Shown here: piece by piece, positions 44,601-52,518 of the stretch
How positions within the stretch are numbered: the stretch's first letter is position 1
Layout: each line of letters starts with the position of its first letter
Program-made: the position numbers and the translations under genes
Source: Candidatus Obscuribacterales bacterium
GTDB lineage: Bacteria > Cyanobacteriota > Vampirovibrionia > Obscuribacterales > Obscuribacteraceae
Length of the DNA stretch: 64,000 nucleotides
Reading direction: 5' to 3'
Assembly: GCA_021732085.1 (NCBI GenBank)
Contig: JAKFVQ010000009.1
Location: forward strand, 62,001-126,000
Notes under the pieces: generated by a model
Seen by the model: only the letters and a program-made list of their open reading frames with translations
Database searches by the model: none
Told to the model about the DNA's origin: nothing

Positions 44601-45332
44601 ATGGGCCAAGAGCTCAATCAATTTCAAAACTTAGAAAGCGCCGCCATAATGAGTAATGCTGAGTTACTCAAGACAACTGCGGAAGCATCGGTAACGTCAA
44701 AACTATGGGACGCTGCATATGAGCACAAAGGCGAAATCGCAGCAGCCGTAGGAACCATGGCGGCCACTGCGGCCATCGCTGGAACAGCAGCACTGCTTAC
44801 AAAAGGAAGGTATTGGGGCAAGCCCAATGTTCTTCTCATTGAAGACACGGTCGGAATGGGGATGGCCTATAAAGAAGCATTGACTGCGAGCGGTCACAAA
44901 GTTACCTGGGTAACAAAAGTGAATTCGTTGAGCCCGCTGACTGGTATCACACACGAAGGAAAAGAAATCGCTCTCTCCAGCAGACGCACACGATTAGCAT
45001 TTCTCGACGGCGATCTCGGCAAAGGAAATTTAGAAGGTGCGCAAATTGCGGGCACTCTAAAAGACAACAGGTTCATGACAATAACGACAAGTACTCAACC
45101 AACAATGAACGCAGAAATGGTTCAAAAAGGTGCAACTGTTGCAGCCCGCAAAGACGTGGTCTACGTATCGCTTTTAGGGGACAAGATTGACCTTAGAGCC
45201 GCACTAAAGTCTCCATCTTATGCGCAGAAAACTCTCGACGAAATGCAATCAGCTTTGAAAACAGACGCAATGAAACCGTTGCGCAAAAAAGCAGACGAAA
45301 CTCTGATGGACTTCTTGACTCGTCAGTATTAA
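44601..45332 (+). CDS. Membrane-anchored receiver-domain protein
   Basis: 243 residues. Residues 1-43 helical; 44-67 an Ala-rich hydrophobic segment; from 75 a receiver fold: P-N-V-L-L-I then E81-D82 (the acidic pocket), D136 in LAFLDGDLG (the phosphoacceptor position), T162/T163 in TITTST and K184 in AARKDVV. All the residues for phosphorylation are present, but no output domain is attached. It lies 130 bases after the giant coiled-coil gene, on the same strand, and the two share a similar anchor (AALLTKGRY here, ALLLTKRIRRY there). A joint role is inferred. ATG 44649 is an alternative start. Confidence 0.75.
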   Translation: MGQELNQFQNLESAAIMSNAELLKTTAEASVTSKLWDAAYEHKGEIAAAVGTMAATAAIAGTAALLTKGRYWGKPNVLLIEDTVGMGMAYKEALTASGHKVTWVTKVNSLSPLTGITHEGKEIALSSRRTRLAFLDGDLGKGNLEGAQIAGTLKDNRFMTITTSTQPTMNAEMVQKGATVAARKDVVYVSLLGDKIDLRAALKSPSYAQKTLDEMQSALKTDAMKPLRKKADETLMDFLTRQY

Positions 45333-45431
45333 TTGAGCGATCAGCTGTGTCATTAAGAATCCAGAAAAAAGCCATGCCTTTTGATAATTAGGGCGTATGA
45401 TTCCTCCATTAGGAGTCCATTTGAACCCAAG

Positions 45432-45450
45432 AAAGGCCACATGGCCTTTT
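45432..45450 (+). terminator. Short hairpin with T end upstream of the VOC gene
   Basis: AAAGGCC (45432-45438) pairs with GGCCTTT (45443-45449), loop ACAT, then T. It sits between the receiver gene and the VOC start and may end the receiver transcript. Stem is 7 bp and the T-run short. Confidence 0.5.
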
Positions 45451-45470
45451 GCTATTTGAGGGCGCACATC

Positions 45471-45923
45471 ATGACTAAAAAGATTCCAGACGGATACGGA
45501 ACAGTAACACCATATTTGGTGACAAAAGATGCAGCTAAAGTAATCGAGTTTCTGCAAAAATCATTCGATGCAAAATTGACACACGAATGCATGATGAAAG
45601 GTGACAAAATCGGTCACGCTGAAATCAAGATCGGCACATCTATAATGATGATCTCCGATGAATGCGAACAAGCGAAGGCTATGCCAAGCATGTTCTACAT
45701 TTACACAGAAGATTGCGACGCCATGTACAAGAGAGCAATCTCGAACGGCGCTCAATCCCTGGAAGAGCCAAGCGACAAGTTCTACGGCGATCGCAGCGGC
45801 GGAGTAAAAGACATCGCAGGCAACATGTGGTATGTCGCTACTCACAAAGAAGATCTCAGCGATGCAGAAATGAAAAAGCGCGCAGAAGAATTCCACAAAC
45901 AAATGGCTGGCGCTAAGCACTAA
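45471..45923 (+). CDS. VOC-family (PhnB/glyoxalase-like) protein
   Basis: 150 residues from ATG 45471, which has GAGGG upstream; the longer frame from 45381 would run through the hairpin at 45432. Two beta-alpha-beta-beta-beta units: D-G-Y-G-T-V-T-P-Y-L-V-T-K-D-A-A-K-V-I-E-F, then H-A-E-I-K-I-G-T-S-I-M-M-I-S-D-E, then FYIYTEDCDAMYKRAISNGA and GDRSGGVKDIAGNMWYVATHKED. The pattern is that of PhnB-like glyoxalase/bleomycin-resistance proteins; the metal ligands and the substrate are not certain. Probably a cytoplasmic metal-dependent enzyme. Confidence 0.9.
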   Translation: MTKKIPDGYGTVTPYLVTKDAAKVIEFLQKSFDAKLTHECMMKGDKIGHAEIKIGTSIMMISDECEQAKAMPSMFYIYTEDCDAMYKRAISNGAQSLEEPSDKFYGDRSGGVKDIAGNMWYVATHKEDLSDAEMKKRAEEFHKQMAGAKH

Positions 45924-45948
45924 GCTGCATACAAATTGAGTAATTCAA

Positions 45949-45981
45949 AACGGAGCAATGTCGTCGTTGCTCCGTTTTTAT
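45949..45981 (+). terminator. Rho-independent terminator after the VOC gene
   Basis: AACGGAGCAA (45949-45958) pairs with TTGCTCCGTT (45967-45976), 8-base loop, followed by TTTATT. A 10-bp perfect stem, so termination should be efficient. The terminator also faces the end of the converging Clp N-domain gene. Confidence 0.85.
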
Positions 45982-46011
45982 TGCCACGCGCGCAGTGTAA
46001 CTTGCGCAGTG

Positions 46012-46464
46012 CTAACTTGCAAAAACCTTTTCTAGATCCTGCTCTAGATCTGTTCGCGAGATTGATAACTCTTGCACAATTTGATCGGCGTGCTTGTCCG
46101 AGGTATTAATTAGCGCTGAAAGCAAATGCTCGGTGCCGATCGTTTCGCACCCCTTCTCCTGCGCAGTGGCCGCGGCTCTCCTGATCAAGTCCTTCGCCTC
46201 ATCATTGAAAGGAATTTCGACCGGCACATGCCCTTCGCCCAAGCCGAGCAGATCCATTATCTTCCGCCTGATCGCCGAGCCGCGAATACCGCGCCCTTCC
46301 AATATATTCCGCGACTGGCTGCGCTCGACCAAACTGAGCCCGAGAAATAACTGAGCAGGTCCGACAATTGCATGTCCTGAGCGCCGCGTTTCTTCCTGCG
46401 CAATCAAGACACACTTAGTCGCGTCCTCATCGAATCGCTTAAACACATCAATTAGTTCGCTCAT
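46012..46464 (-). CDS. Stand-alone Clp N-domain protein
   Basis: 150 residues from ATG 46464, where AGGAGC lies just upstream; a longer frame of 187 residues has no ribosome binding site. Two Clp_N repeats: FDEDATKCVLIAQEETRRSGHAIVGPAQLFLGL and FNDEAKDLIRRAAATAQEKGCETIGTEHLLSALI. In ClpA/ClpC the N-domain takes substrates or adaptors; here there is no AAA+ module. Similar free N-domain proteins (for example ClpS-like or ClpT in chloroplasts) modulate Clp machines. So it may be a Clp adaptor or regulator. No clpC gene is in the window. Confidence 0.88.
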   Translation of the reverse strand: MSELIDVFKRFDEDATKCVLIAQEETRRSGHAIVGPAQLFLGLSLVERSQSRNILEGRGIRGSAIRRKIMDLLGLGEGHVPVEIPFNDEAKDLIRRAAATAQEKGCETIGTEHLLSALINTSDKHADQIVQELSISRTDLEQDLEKVFAS

Positions 46465-46768
46465 TCTAAGCTCCTGCTTAAATTGCCTGGCTACGATCAT
46501 CCTTATAGAGCGATATAGATTCAAATTGAATATTAAACGCTCGGAAAATGAGGAACTTTGCCCATTCATTTCCATCGCTCAAATTATAAAGATTAGCGAC
46601 GGGGTTGGGGAGCGTAATATATCCGGAAAGCATTAGACTCTAAGGCTTTCACCCCAATTTTTCCTTTACTAATTTTGAACTTTTTGGCCACTGCCAACTT
46701 TATGCGTTATATAGGTAATAAGCGTCCCGCACGCCAATGACAACCCCGCACCGCAGTTTAATCTAACT
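46465..46768. other. Intergenic region between divergent Clp-N and HtrA genes
   Basis: No gene supported. It holds the leaders of both genes. A possible promoter for htrA lies at 46684-46712. Otherwise AT-rich with no clear repeats. Confidence 0.4.
46684..46712 (+). promoter_or_regulatory. Possible promoter of the HtrA gene
   Basis: TTGGCC at 46684-46689, 17-base spacer, TTATAT at 46707-46712. The -10 agrees at four of six positions with consensus and the -35 at three. It lies 56 bases before the ATG at 46769. A low-confidence match by eye. Confidence 0.3.
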
Positions 46769-48022
46769 ATGAACAGCACAGAATATCGACCCACAGCAAG
46801 CTCTCCAAAACAAAGATTCTCAACCGGTTCCGCATTTTTAGGTCTGGTATGCGGTCTGCTCGTCGCTGCCTCTTTTTGGGCAGGACACGAGTTCTGGCCG
46901 GGGCAAGCTCCTGGAGCAGGTGGCGCCCCGGGATTGGGCAGCCACAACCCTGCACAGGGAGTGAGTCCAAGCACGCCAGTCGTCGCCGCAGGGACGAACA
47001 TAGTTGCAGACATTGCAGCGGCCGCCATGCCCAGCGTGGTCAACATCGATACGCGAACAAGCGTCACCGTCCCCGAGGTTATGACACCGTTTCATTTCTT
47101 CGATATGTTCGGCGCTCCTGATTCCGGGCCGAGACAACGACGCTACGAAAGTCATGGAGCCGGCTCTGGGTTCATCATCAGACCTGATGGCTACATCTTG
47201 ACGAACAACCACGTAGTTCAACAAGCCGAAGATATCAAAGTGACGCTTGCCGACAAACGAGAATTCACGGGCAAGGTAGTCGGCAAAGACAAATATTCGG
47301 ATTTGGCGCTCATCAAAATTCCGGCGACGGGACTGAAACCGGCAGCGCTTGGCGACAGCAAGTCGATTCGCCCTGGCGATTGGGCAATTGCAATTGGCAG
47401 TCCCCTTGGATTGAGCCAAACCGTGACGCTCGGGATCGTTAGCGCTCTGGGTCGTTCGATTGACAATCTCAACGCCGTTGAGTTGATCCAAACCGACGCG
47501 GCCATCAATCCGGGCAACTCCGGCGGTCCCCTGCTCAACATCAAGGGCGAGGTCATCGGCGTTAATAACGCCGTGCGCAGGGATGGGCAAAACATTGGAT
47601 TTGCAATTCCAATTGAGATCGCCAAAACAGCGGCTGACGAGCTAATCAAAACCGGCAAGATTCCACATCCTTATGTCGGCATAGCGATGAAAGACATGGA
47701 TGAGAAACTTGCAAAAGCTCTCGGAGTACCAAACGATACAAAAGGCGTCATCGTCGCTCAAATCACAAGGACCAGTCCGGCGGCGGACAGCGGCTTGCGC
47801 AATGGTGACGTCATCCAAAAAATAGATGGAAAGACAGTCTCAACTTCCCGCGAAGTTCAGAACATCGTGCGCGCCCACAAGCCCGGGGACTCAATAGTTC
47901 TCCTCGTATTGAGACAGGACCAGTTGCTTCCTATCACATTGCGGATTGGCAATTACGAAGATGTAGAGCCTAACCGCGGTGGCGAAGAGCCTCCGACCCG
48001 TCAGCTCATTCCAATCGAATAA
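46769..48022 (+). CDS. HtrA/Deg-family serine protease, one PDZ domain
   Basis: 417 residues. Residues 20-40 are a membrane anchor or signal. A flexible Gly/Pro-rich stretch follows, then a trypsin-like domain with H148 in LTNNHVV, D178 in YSDLALIKI and S251 in NPGNSGGPLL; the triad is complete. A single PDZ domain covers about 310-400 (V-I-V-A-Q-I-T-R-T-S-P-A-A-D-S-G-L-R-N-G-D). This is a periplasmic quality-control protease of the Deg type. The start lacks a strong ribosome binding site. The gene ends 115 bases before the likely promoter of the candidate small RNA. Confidence 0.94.
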   Translation: MNSTEYRPTASSPKQRFSTGSAFLGLVCGLLVAASFWAGHEFWPGQAPGAGGAPGLGSHNPAQGVSPSTPVVAAGTNIVADIAAAAMPSVVNIDTRTSVTVPEVMTPFHFFDMFGAPDSGPRQRRYESHGAGSGFIIRPDGYILTNNHVVQQAEDIKVTLADKREFTGKVVGKDKYSDLALIKIPATGLKPAALGDSKSIRPGDWAIAIGSPLGLSQTVTLGIVSALGRSIDNLNAVELIQTDAAINPGNSGGPLLNIKGEVIGVNNAVRRDGQNIGFAIPIEIAKTAADELIKTGKIPHPYVGIAMKDMDEKLAKALGVPNDTKGVIVAQITRTSPAADSGLRNGDVIQKIDGKTVSTSREVQNIVRAHKPGDSIVLLVLRQDQLLPITLRIGNYEDVEPNRGGEEPPTRQLIPIE

Positions 48023-48136
48023 GCAGCAGCCAGCCGAATTCGCCTGGACTAATCAACTCACTTTAATTTCAGCCCGACCTGAAGTTAATTTTGGGGTACT
48101 TTATTTTGATTCAAGTAGACAATCGATAACAGTCTG

Positions 48137-48165
48137 TTGACGGACTCCCGTCTCTGTTTTATGAT
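48137..48165 (+). promoter_or_regulatory. Strong sigma-70-type promoter in the htrA 3' region
   Basis: TTGACG at 48137-48142, exactly 17 bases, TATGAT at 48160-48165. This is among the best consensus matches in the window (5/6 and 5/6 positions). No gene of reasonable length follows; a hairpin with a T-run lies 66 bases downstream, so it probably drives a short RNA. Confidence 0.7.
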
Positions 48166-48171
48166 CGAGAA

Positions 48172-48262
48172 TGAAGTTTATCTTCCCGAGTGGTCGCTGA
48201 CCGCCGCAGAGCATTTAGCAATAAGTGTGTCGCCTCCGAAAATGGGGGCGTTTCTGTTTTTT
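48172..48262 (+). ncRNA. Candidate small RNA, about 90 nucleotides
   Basis: Predicted transcript from about 48172 (7 bases past the -10) to the T-run at 48251-48262. It contains a nine-codon frame (ATG 48171 to TGA 48200; M-K-F-I-F-P-S-G-R) that could be a leader peptide or chance, and a GC-rich central part (48190-48210). It ends in a terminator hairpin. It lies opposite the 3' end of the DUF3800 gene. Neither a known sRNA family nor tRNA-type T-loop was recognised. The call rests on the promoter and terminator only. Confidence 0.5.
48231..48262 (+). terminator. Terminator of the candidate small RNA
   Basis: CGCCTCC (48231-48237) pairs with GGGGGCG (48244-48250) with one G-T pair, loop GAAAAT, followed by TTTCTGTTTTTTT. 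The T-run overlaps the DUF3800 stop codon by two bases. Confidence 0.75.
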
Positions 48263-49061
48263 AGGGATCAAAACAGTAGTATTTGATGCCTGCTCTTTCG
48301 GGGTCATTAACAACACAATCTATCAGCTTGTTAGCCTGTCTAAGCTGATCAATCACAGTGGTGTTGCCAGTGCGCTTGTGCTCCACAAGCGGCAATAAAC
48401 AAGAATCAGCTACCTGCAACATCACATTTGCTTTCGTCTTGTCCTCAATGTTCTTAAAAAGCACGTTCGAAAGCGCTTCACTTGTCATTGGAGAGTATTT
48501 TGAAGATGCTTCGGGGTTGAAGGGCGCTCCATTGTTTCGAAGTTCCGCGTAGGCTGTCCGAATTTCGTTATTCGAACTTGTATTCCCTCGTTCGAATACG
48601 ACATATAGCTTTCCACTCCGCTCATGAACCAATCTCGCGGCACGTTCGACCGCAATAGCGGTAGTACTCTTCAGCAATTGCCACGTTTTTTGTCCGTAGA
48701 TGTGCTGATAACGAGCCAAATATTTTTGTCTGTGGACCACACATCCATGCAGCAATACGGCTGAATCAAGAACCATCTGCAAAATATCAGTTTTGAATTC
48801 AATTACTTGGGCAGTAGTGAGACTCTCCAAAAACCTGAAATTCTCGCTCTTCGAGCGAATTTCACAAGCATGCAAAGGAATGTTTTGAGCAATTTCCCAC
48901 TTGGTCTTGAACGCCGCAACTCTCTCTTGTAATGCGTGCTCATCGGGTTTTCGAATCAGAAAGCCGCCGAAAACAAAGTATTCGTAGTCTTTGATTCCTG
49001 GCTTCCCAACGCCTGACTCATCAAGATAAAGCGTATATAGAGTTTCTGGATCAACCGCCAC
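48261..49061 (-). CDS. DUF3800 domain protein
   Basis: 266 residues from GTG 49061, which is preceded by GAGGAG; a TTG 15 bases earlier lies on that site and is unlikely to be used. The N-terminal YLDESG motif (with the preceding TLY) and the later VVFERGNTSSNNE and VLLQVADSCLL parts are the DUF3800 signature, a predicted RNase-H-like fold with acidic active residues. Many members lie near defence or mobile genes, but here the neighbours are housekeeping, so no defence role can be inferred. The gene stands alone between the candidate sRNA and bioB. Confidence 0.88.
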   Translation of the reverse strand: MAVDPETLYTLYLDESGVGKPGIKDYEYFVFGGFLIRKPDEHALQERVAAFKTKWEIAQNIPLHACEIRSKSENFRFLESLTTAQVIEFKTDILQMVLDSAVLLHGCVVHRQKYLARYQHIYGQKTWQLLKSTTAIAVERAARLVHERSGKLYVVFERGNTSSNNEIRTAYAELRNNGAPFNPEASSKYSPMTSEALSNVLFKNIEDKTKANVMLQVADSCLLPLVEHKRTGNTTVIDQLRQANKLIDCVVNDPERAGIKYYCFDP

Positions 49062-49257
49062 GCTAAATCTCCTCAAAAGCTTCCATCAGTTATTTACTTT
49101 CCCAACTTTTTAATAGCTCATCTTACTAACGAAATAAACGAACTCTGAAACACACTTGAGATCCAAAGAAGCGCTCCAGCTAAGTTCCGCGCAATGATCG
49201 CCGGCCATGATTCTGGGATAATCCAGGCATGTATTATTGCCACAAGAGGTTTTCAAG

Positions 49258-50403
49258 ATGAAGGGTTGCGGCGGCCAAGAAGCTCAAGCAGTATTAGAGC
49301 GAAAAGAAATCGATGGCAGAGCATTGGCTCTGGTATCAGGTGTGGTGCGCAATGACTGGACGAAGGAAGAAATCGCGCAGATCTATCATTCGCCTCTTTT
49401 GGACCTTGTTTTCACAGGTGGACGCGTGCACCGCATGCACCATGATCCCCGCGCCGTCCAACAGTGCACTTTGCTCTCAGTAAAAACCGGTGGTTGTTCA
49501 GAAGATTGCGCTTACTGCCCACAATCAGCAAGATATGAAACAAACGTCAAAGCAGAGAAGCTGCTCGATCCAGACACCGTCTATATGGCTGCAAAGCTTG
49601 CCAAAGACAACGGCAGCACGCGCTTCTGCATGGGCGCAGCCTGGAGAGAAGTGAAAGACAACGACCAATTCCAACAAGTATTGCAAATGGTCGAAAAGGT
49701 CAAATCTCTAGACTTAGAAGTTTGCGTAACTCTCGGCATGGTTAACTTGGACCAAGCGAAGAAGCTGAAAGATGCCGGAGTCACCGCCTACAATCACAAC
49801 CTCGATACAGGTGAGCAGTACTACGACAAAATCATCACCACCCGCACTTATGCAGACCGCTTAAACACTCTGCAAAATGTACGCGAGGCTGGTATCACAG
49901 TTTGCTGTGGCGGCATCGTTGGATTGGGCGAAACTGACGACGACAGAATCGATCTCCTCCACACACTGGCGACTTTAGATGTGCATCCTGAGTCAGTTCC
50001 AGTCAATGCACTCGTTTCCGTAGCTGGAACACCGATGGAAGATAAAGCGAAGGTCGAAATCGATGCGATGCTTCGAATGATCGCAACTGCTCGTATCATA
50101 ATGCCACTGTCAATGGTGAGGCTCTCCGCCGGACGCGTAGAAATGAGCATGTCCGAACAAGCTCTCTGTTTCCTGGCTGGTGCGAACTCTATTTTCACCG
50201 GAGAGCGCTTGTTGACCACAGCAAACCCGGAATTTGAACAAGATAAGGAAATGTTTTCAACCCTGGGACTTAAGCCTCTAACGCTCGAGAAATCCGATCA
50301 TTGCAAAGACAGCTTGCAACAAAAGGAAGGCTGCTCCGACAGCACCGCAAAGGCGAACGAGACCAGCCACTGCGGATCACACGTTCCCAGTTCTTGTTGC
50401 TAA
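49258..50403 (+). CDS. bioB: Biotin synthase with cysteine-rich C-terminal tail
   Basis: 381 residues from ATG 49258 (AGAGG upstream; a TTG 21 bases earlier lacks one). Radical-SAM enzyme that inserts sulfur into dethiobiotin. The C80-x3-C84-x2-C87 cluster motif (GCSEDCAYC) and YNHNLDTGEQYYDKIITTRTYADRL are family hallmarks; GRVEMS is present near 300. The C-terminus has an extra ~35 residues rich in Cys, Ser, Lys and Gly (HCKDSLQQKEGCSD, ending PSSCC), which is not usual. It may help assemble or supply the sulfur cluster. The gene is 17 kb from the bioF-A operon. Confidence 0.95.
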   Translation: MKGCGGQEAQAVLERKEIDGRALALVSGVVRNDWTKEEIAQIYHSPLLDLVFTGGRVHRMHHDPRAVQQCTLLSVKTGGCSEDCAYCPQSARYETNVKAEKLLDPDTVYMAAKLAKDNGSTRFCMGAAWREVKDNDQFQQVLQMVEKVKSLDLEVCVTLGMVNLDQAKKLKDAGVTAYNHNLDTGEQYYDKIITTRTYADRLNTLQNVREAGITVCCGGIVGLGETDDDRIDLLHTLATLDVHPESVPVNALVSVAGTPMEDKAKVEIDAMLRMIATARIIMPLSMVRLSAGRVEMSMSEQALCFLAGANSIFTGERLLTTANPEFEQDKEMFSTLGLKPLTLEKSDHCKDSLQQKEGCSDSTAKANETSHCGSHVPSSCC

Positions 50404-50500
50404 GAAGCATAGCGAGAGCCGAAATACGCTGCTAAAATAGCTGAACGAGCACGCTCAGCCGCCGTCGCTTGCCCGCCTACAATCACAGCCAGGTAATTGC

Positions 50501-51442
50501 ATGACTAAAAGATCTGCCAGTTTGATTCTTGCACTCACTATGCTTCTCGGCTTCGCACCGATTGGTGCTGTTTACGCCGATGACATGCCCTGGAACAAGA
50601 TTCCGACAGAGCCGGAACCGGAACCAGAAGTAAAGCCTGAAGTAAAACCAGCCCAAACTGAACTTGCTCCCGTGGCAAAACCAGCAGCCCCAACAGCGGA
50701 AGACGAAAAGAAAGCACGTTTGTTTAAGGCACAAATGCATGCTTTTGAAGCTGGCAAACTGATTAGAAAGAACCAGTATTCATTGGCACAGAAAGAGTTC
50801 AGACTAGCTGCAGACTACGACCCCGATAATATCGACTATCTGTCCGGATTCGCCAATGCGGCTCACAAAAACAACGACTGGAATGCTGCCGCTTTGGCAT
50901 ACACGCGCTTAATGAGAAAAGATCCTTCGCGCAAAGACTTCTTCAAATCTCTGGGCGAATGCCTCTTCCAGGTTCAGAAGTACGACGATGCGGTTGCAGC
51001 CTACAAGCAAGCGGCTCAGTTCGAGACTGACAAAGGCGAGATGTGGAGACGTATTGGCTCCATTCGCTCCAATCAAGGACGCTACGATGAAGCTATGGAA
51101 GCTTATAGACAGAGCACAAAACTGTCGCCCAAAGATGGTAAAGGATTCGAAACGCTTGGCGCTTTGGAATGGAAGCAAGGCAATAAAACTGCTGCACTAA
51201 ATACTTACAAAGCAGGCGTCGCCAACAATCCTGACGACGGCGATCTTCAAGCAGCTTATGCTTATGCCTTGATGGGCGAACAGCGTTGGCGAGAAGCCTC
51301 GGAAGCATACAAAGCCGCAGCCCGAACCAAGGGTAATACTCCGGCTATTCAACAGGGATACAAGAGCGCGATGGACCACATCGCCTACGAAGAAAACATA
51401 GCCAAAGCGAAAGCAGAAAAGGCAGCCAAAAAGAAACACTAG
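50501..51442 (+). CDS. Secreted tetratricopeptide-repeat protein
   Basis: 313 residues. Signal peptide S-L-I-L-A-L-T-M-L-L-G-F-A-P-I-G-A ending at Y-A-D-D. A Pro/Glu/Val-rich stretch (repeated E-P-E-P-E and K-P-E-V-K) is followed by about seven TPR units (residues ~75-300), with W-N-A-A-A-L-A-Y-T-R-L, Y-D-D-A-V-A-A-Y-K-Q-A and similar helices. Ends in a lysine-rich tail (A-K-A-E-K-A-A-K-K-K-H). A periplasmic scaffold is likely; partners unknown. It follows bioB by 97 bases. Confidence 0.88.
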   Translation: MTKRSASLILALTMLLGFAPIGAVYADDMPWNKIPTEPEPEPEVKPEVKPAQTELAPVAKPAAPTAEDEKKARLFKAQMHAFEAGKLIRKNQYSLAQKEFRLAADYDPDNIDYLSGFANAAHKNNDWNAAALAYTRLMRKDPSRKDFFKSLGECLFQVQKYDDAVAAYKQAAQFETDKGEMWRRIGSIRSNQGRYDEAMEAYRQSTKLSPKDGKGFETLGALEWKQGNKTAALNTYKAGVANNPDDGDLQAAYAYALMGEQRWREASEAYKAAARTKGNTPAIQQGYKSAMDHIAYEENIAKAKAEKAAKKKH

Positions 51443-51453
51443 GGGACTAAATC

Positions 51454-51750
51454 CTAGCGCTTGATGAGAAGCTTCTTCACAGGCTTGGTCTTCTTCGGTG
51501 TTTCCAGCGACTTGATAATCTTCTCGCAGTCATCGGGACCAATTTTCCCGTAATAGTAATTGTGCGGTTTCACTTGCACTGCCGGTGCTTTGGAACACTG
51601 CCCCAAACACTCGGACTTCTTGAGACAGACGTCATCTTCAAGTCCCATCTCTTCTAATTGCTCGAGCATTGCACAGTAGACTTTTTTGGCGCCCTGCTTC
51701 TTGCAGTGCTTGCCCTTTGTGCATACAAATAATTTGAGTTTCTCGCCCAT
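51454..51750 (-). CDS. Thioredoxin-fold 2Fe-2S ferredoxin-like protein
   Basis: 98 residues. LFVCTKGKHCKKQGAKK start with C10 and C16, then a helix with C26, then C42, and the closing C48-x3-C52 pair (ECLGQC), the arrangement of thioredoxin-like (2Fe-2S) ferredoxins. The basic C-terminal tail (KKTKPVKKLLIKR) is extra. It likely transfers electrons or senses redox state. The stop is 11 bases from the converging TPR gene. Confidence 0.85.
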   Translation of the reverse strand: MGEKLKLFVCTKGKHCKKQGAKKVYCAMLEQLEEMGLEDDVCLKKSECLGQCSKAPAVQVKPHNYYYGKIGPDDCEKIIKSLETPKKTKPVKKLLIKR

Positions 51751-51915
51751 ACAAGAGATCCTACACCAATTTATTGAGAATGATTGTCACATTTTCAATA
51801 ACTATCTGAAAAATATATCTATCTCAGCCCAGAAGCTGCACCGCCATTCCAAAGTCAGGCTGAATGTAATCTTGCTAATCCGCCTCGCATCGGTGAAAAT
51901 GACGAGGTTGGTTGA

Positions 51916-52362
51916 ATGCTGGCGTGCATGGAATTGGCTGATCTTTTTATTGCCACCATTAAAGAACTTGGTGAACTGGACGACATAGTTAGTCCGACAA
52001 CTCTAATGCCCGGCTTGGCAGACAGCGAAATAGACTTGCTGATGTTATGCAATCTCGAATCGATTCTGACCGGCATTGAGTGGGAGTCAGTTTTCGACAG
52101 AGACTATGGGTGTCCTCTGCGCGAAGACGGACCGGATGGACCCTGGATATATCTGGTTTCAAAACAATTGCTCGATTCTCTTCAATGTTTGTCGCCGGAG
52201 GCGATTCTTGAATGCGCCCGCGTCTGGTCTGATTACGATGAATGGACCTTGCGCACGGATGCGTGCATTGAATCCATCGCGGCAGTTATTTCGAGCCTGG
52301 CGGCTCTTGCAAAGCGTGCGCTGACGGAAAACAAGCAAGTGTTTATCTGGACGCGACCATAA
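51916..52362 (+). CDS. Hypothetical protein, 148 residues
   Basis: No family recognised. Acidic, mostly helical, no signal peptide or TM segment: FIATIKELGELDDIVSP, then SEIDLLMLCNLESILTGIEWESVF, and later DEWTLRTDACIESIAAVI. GACGAGG upstream of ATG 51916 supports this start. Its 3' end lies 156 bases from the converging phosphatase gene. Real on codon use and ribosome site, but function unknown. Confidence 0.65.
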   Translation: MLACMELADLFIATIKELGELDDIVSPTTLMPGLADSEIDLLMLCNLESILTGIEWESVFDRDYGCPLREDGPDGPWIYLVSKQLLDSLQCLSPEAILECARVWSDYDEWTLRTDACIESIAAVISSLAALAKRALTENKQVFIWTRP

Positions 52363-52518
52363 GAATTAGCGCGTGGGAATAGCCTTAGCATGCAGGATGC
52401 GGAGCTGCCATTGGCTGCATTCGAAGCACCCAGGATGGGTACGCTCCCATTGCTTCACTCGAAACCCACAGCCGCACCCAGTGCTGCAGTGTGCCGGGGC
52501 GGATTTATCGCTCGCGAT

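Noticed and set aside
48172..48230. A tRNA in the sRNA region because of a CCGAGTGGTCG string
   Set aside because: The D-loop-like string is there, but no T-loop, anticodon stem or acceptor pairing can be formed.
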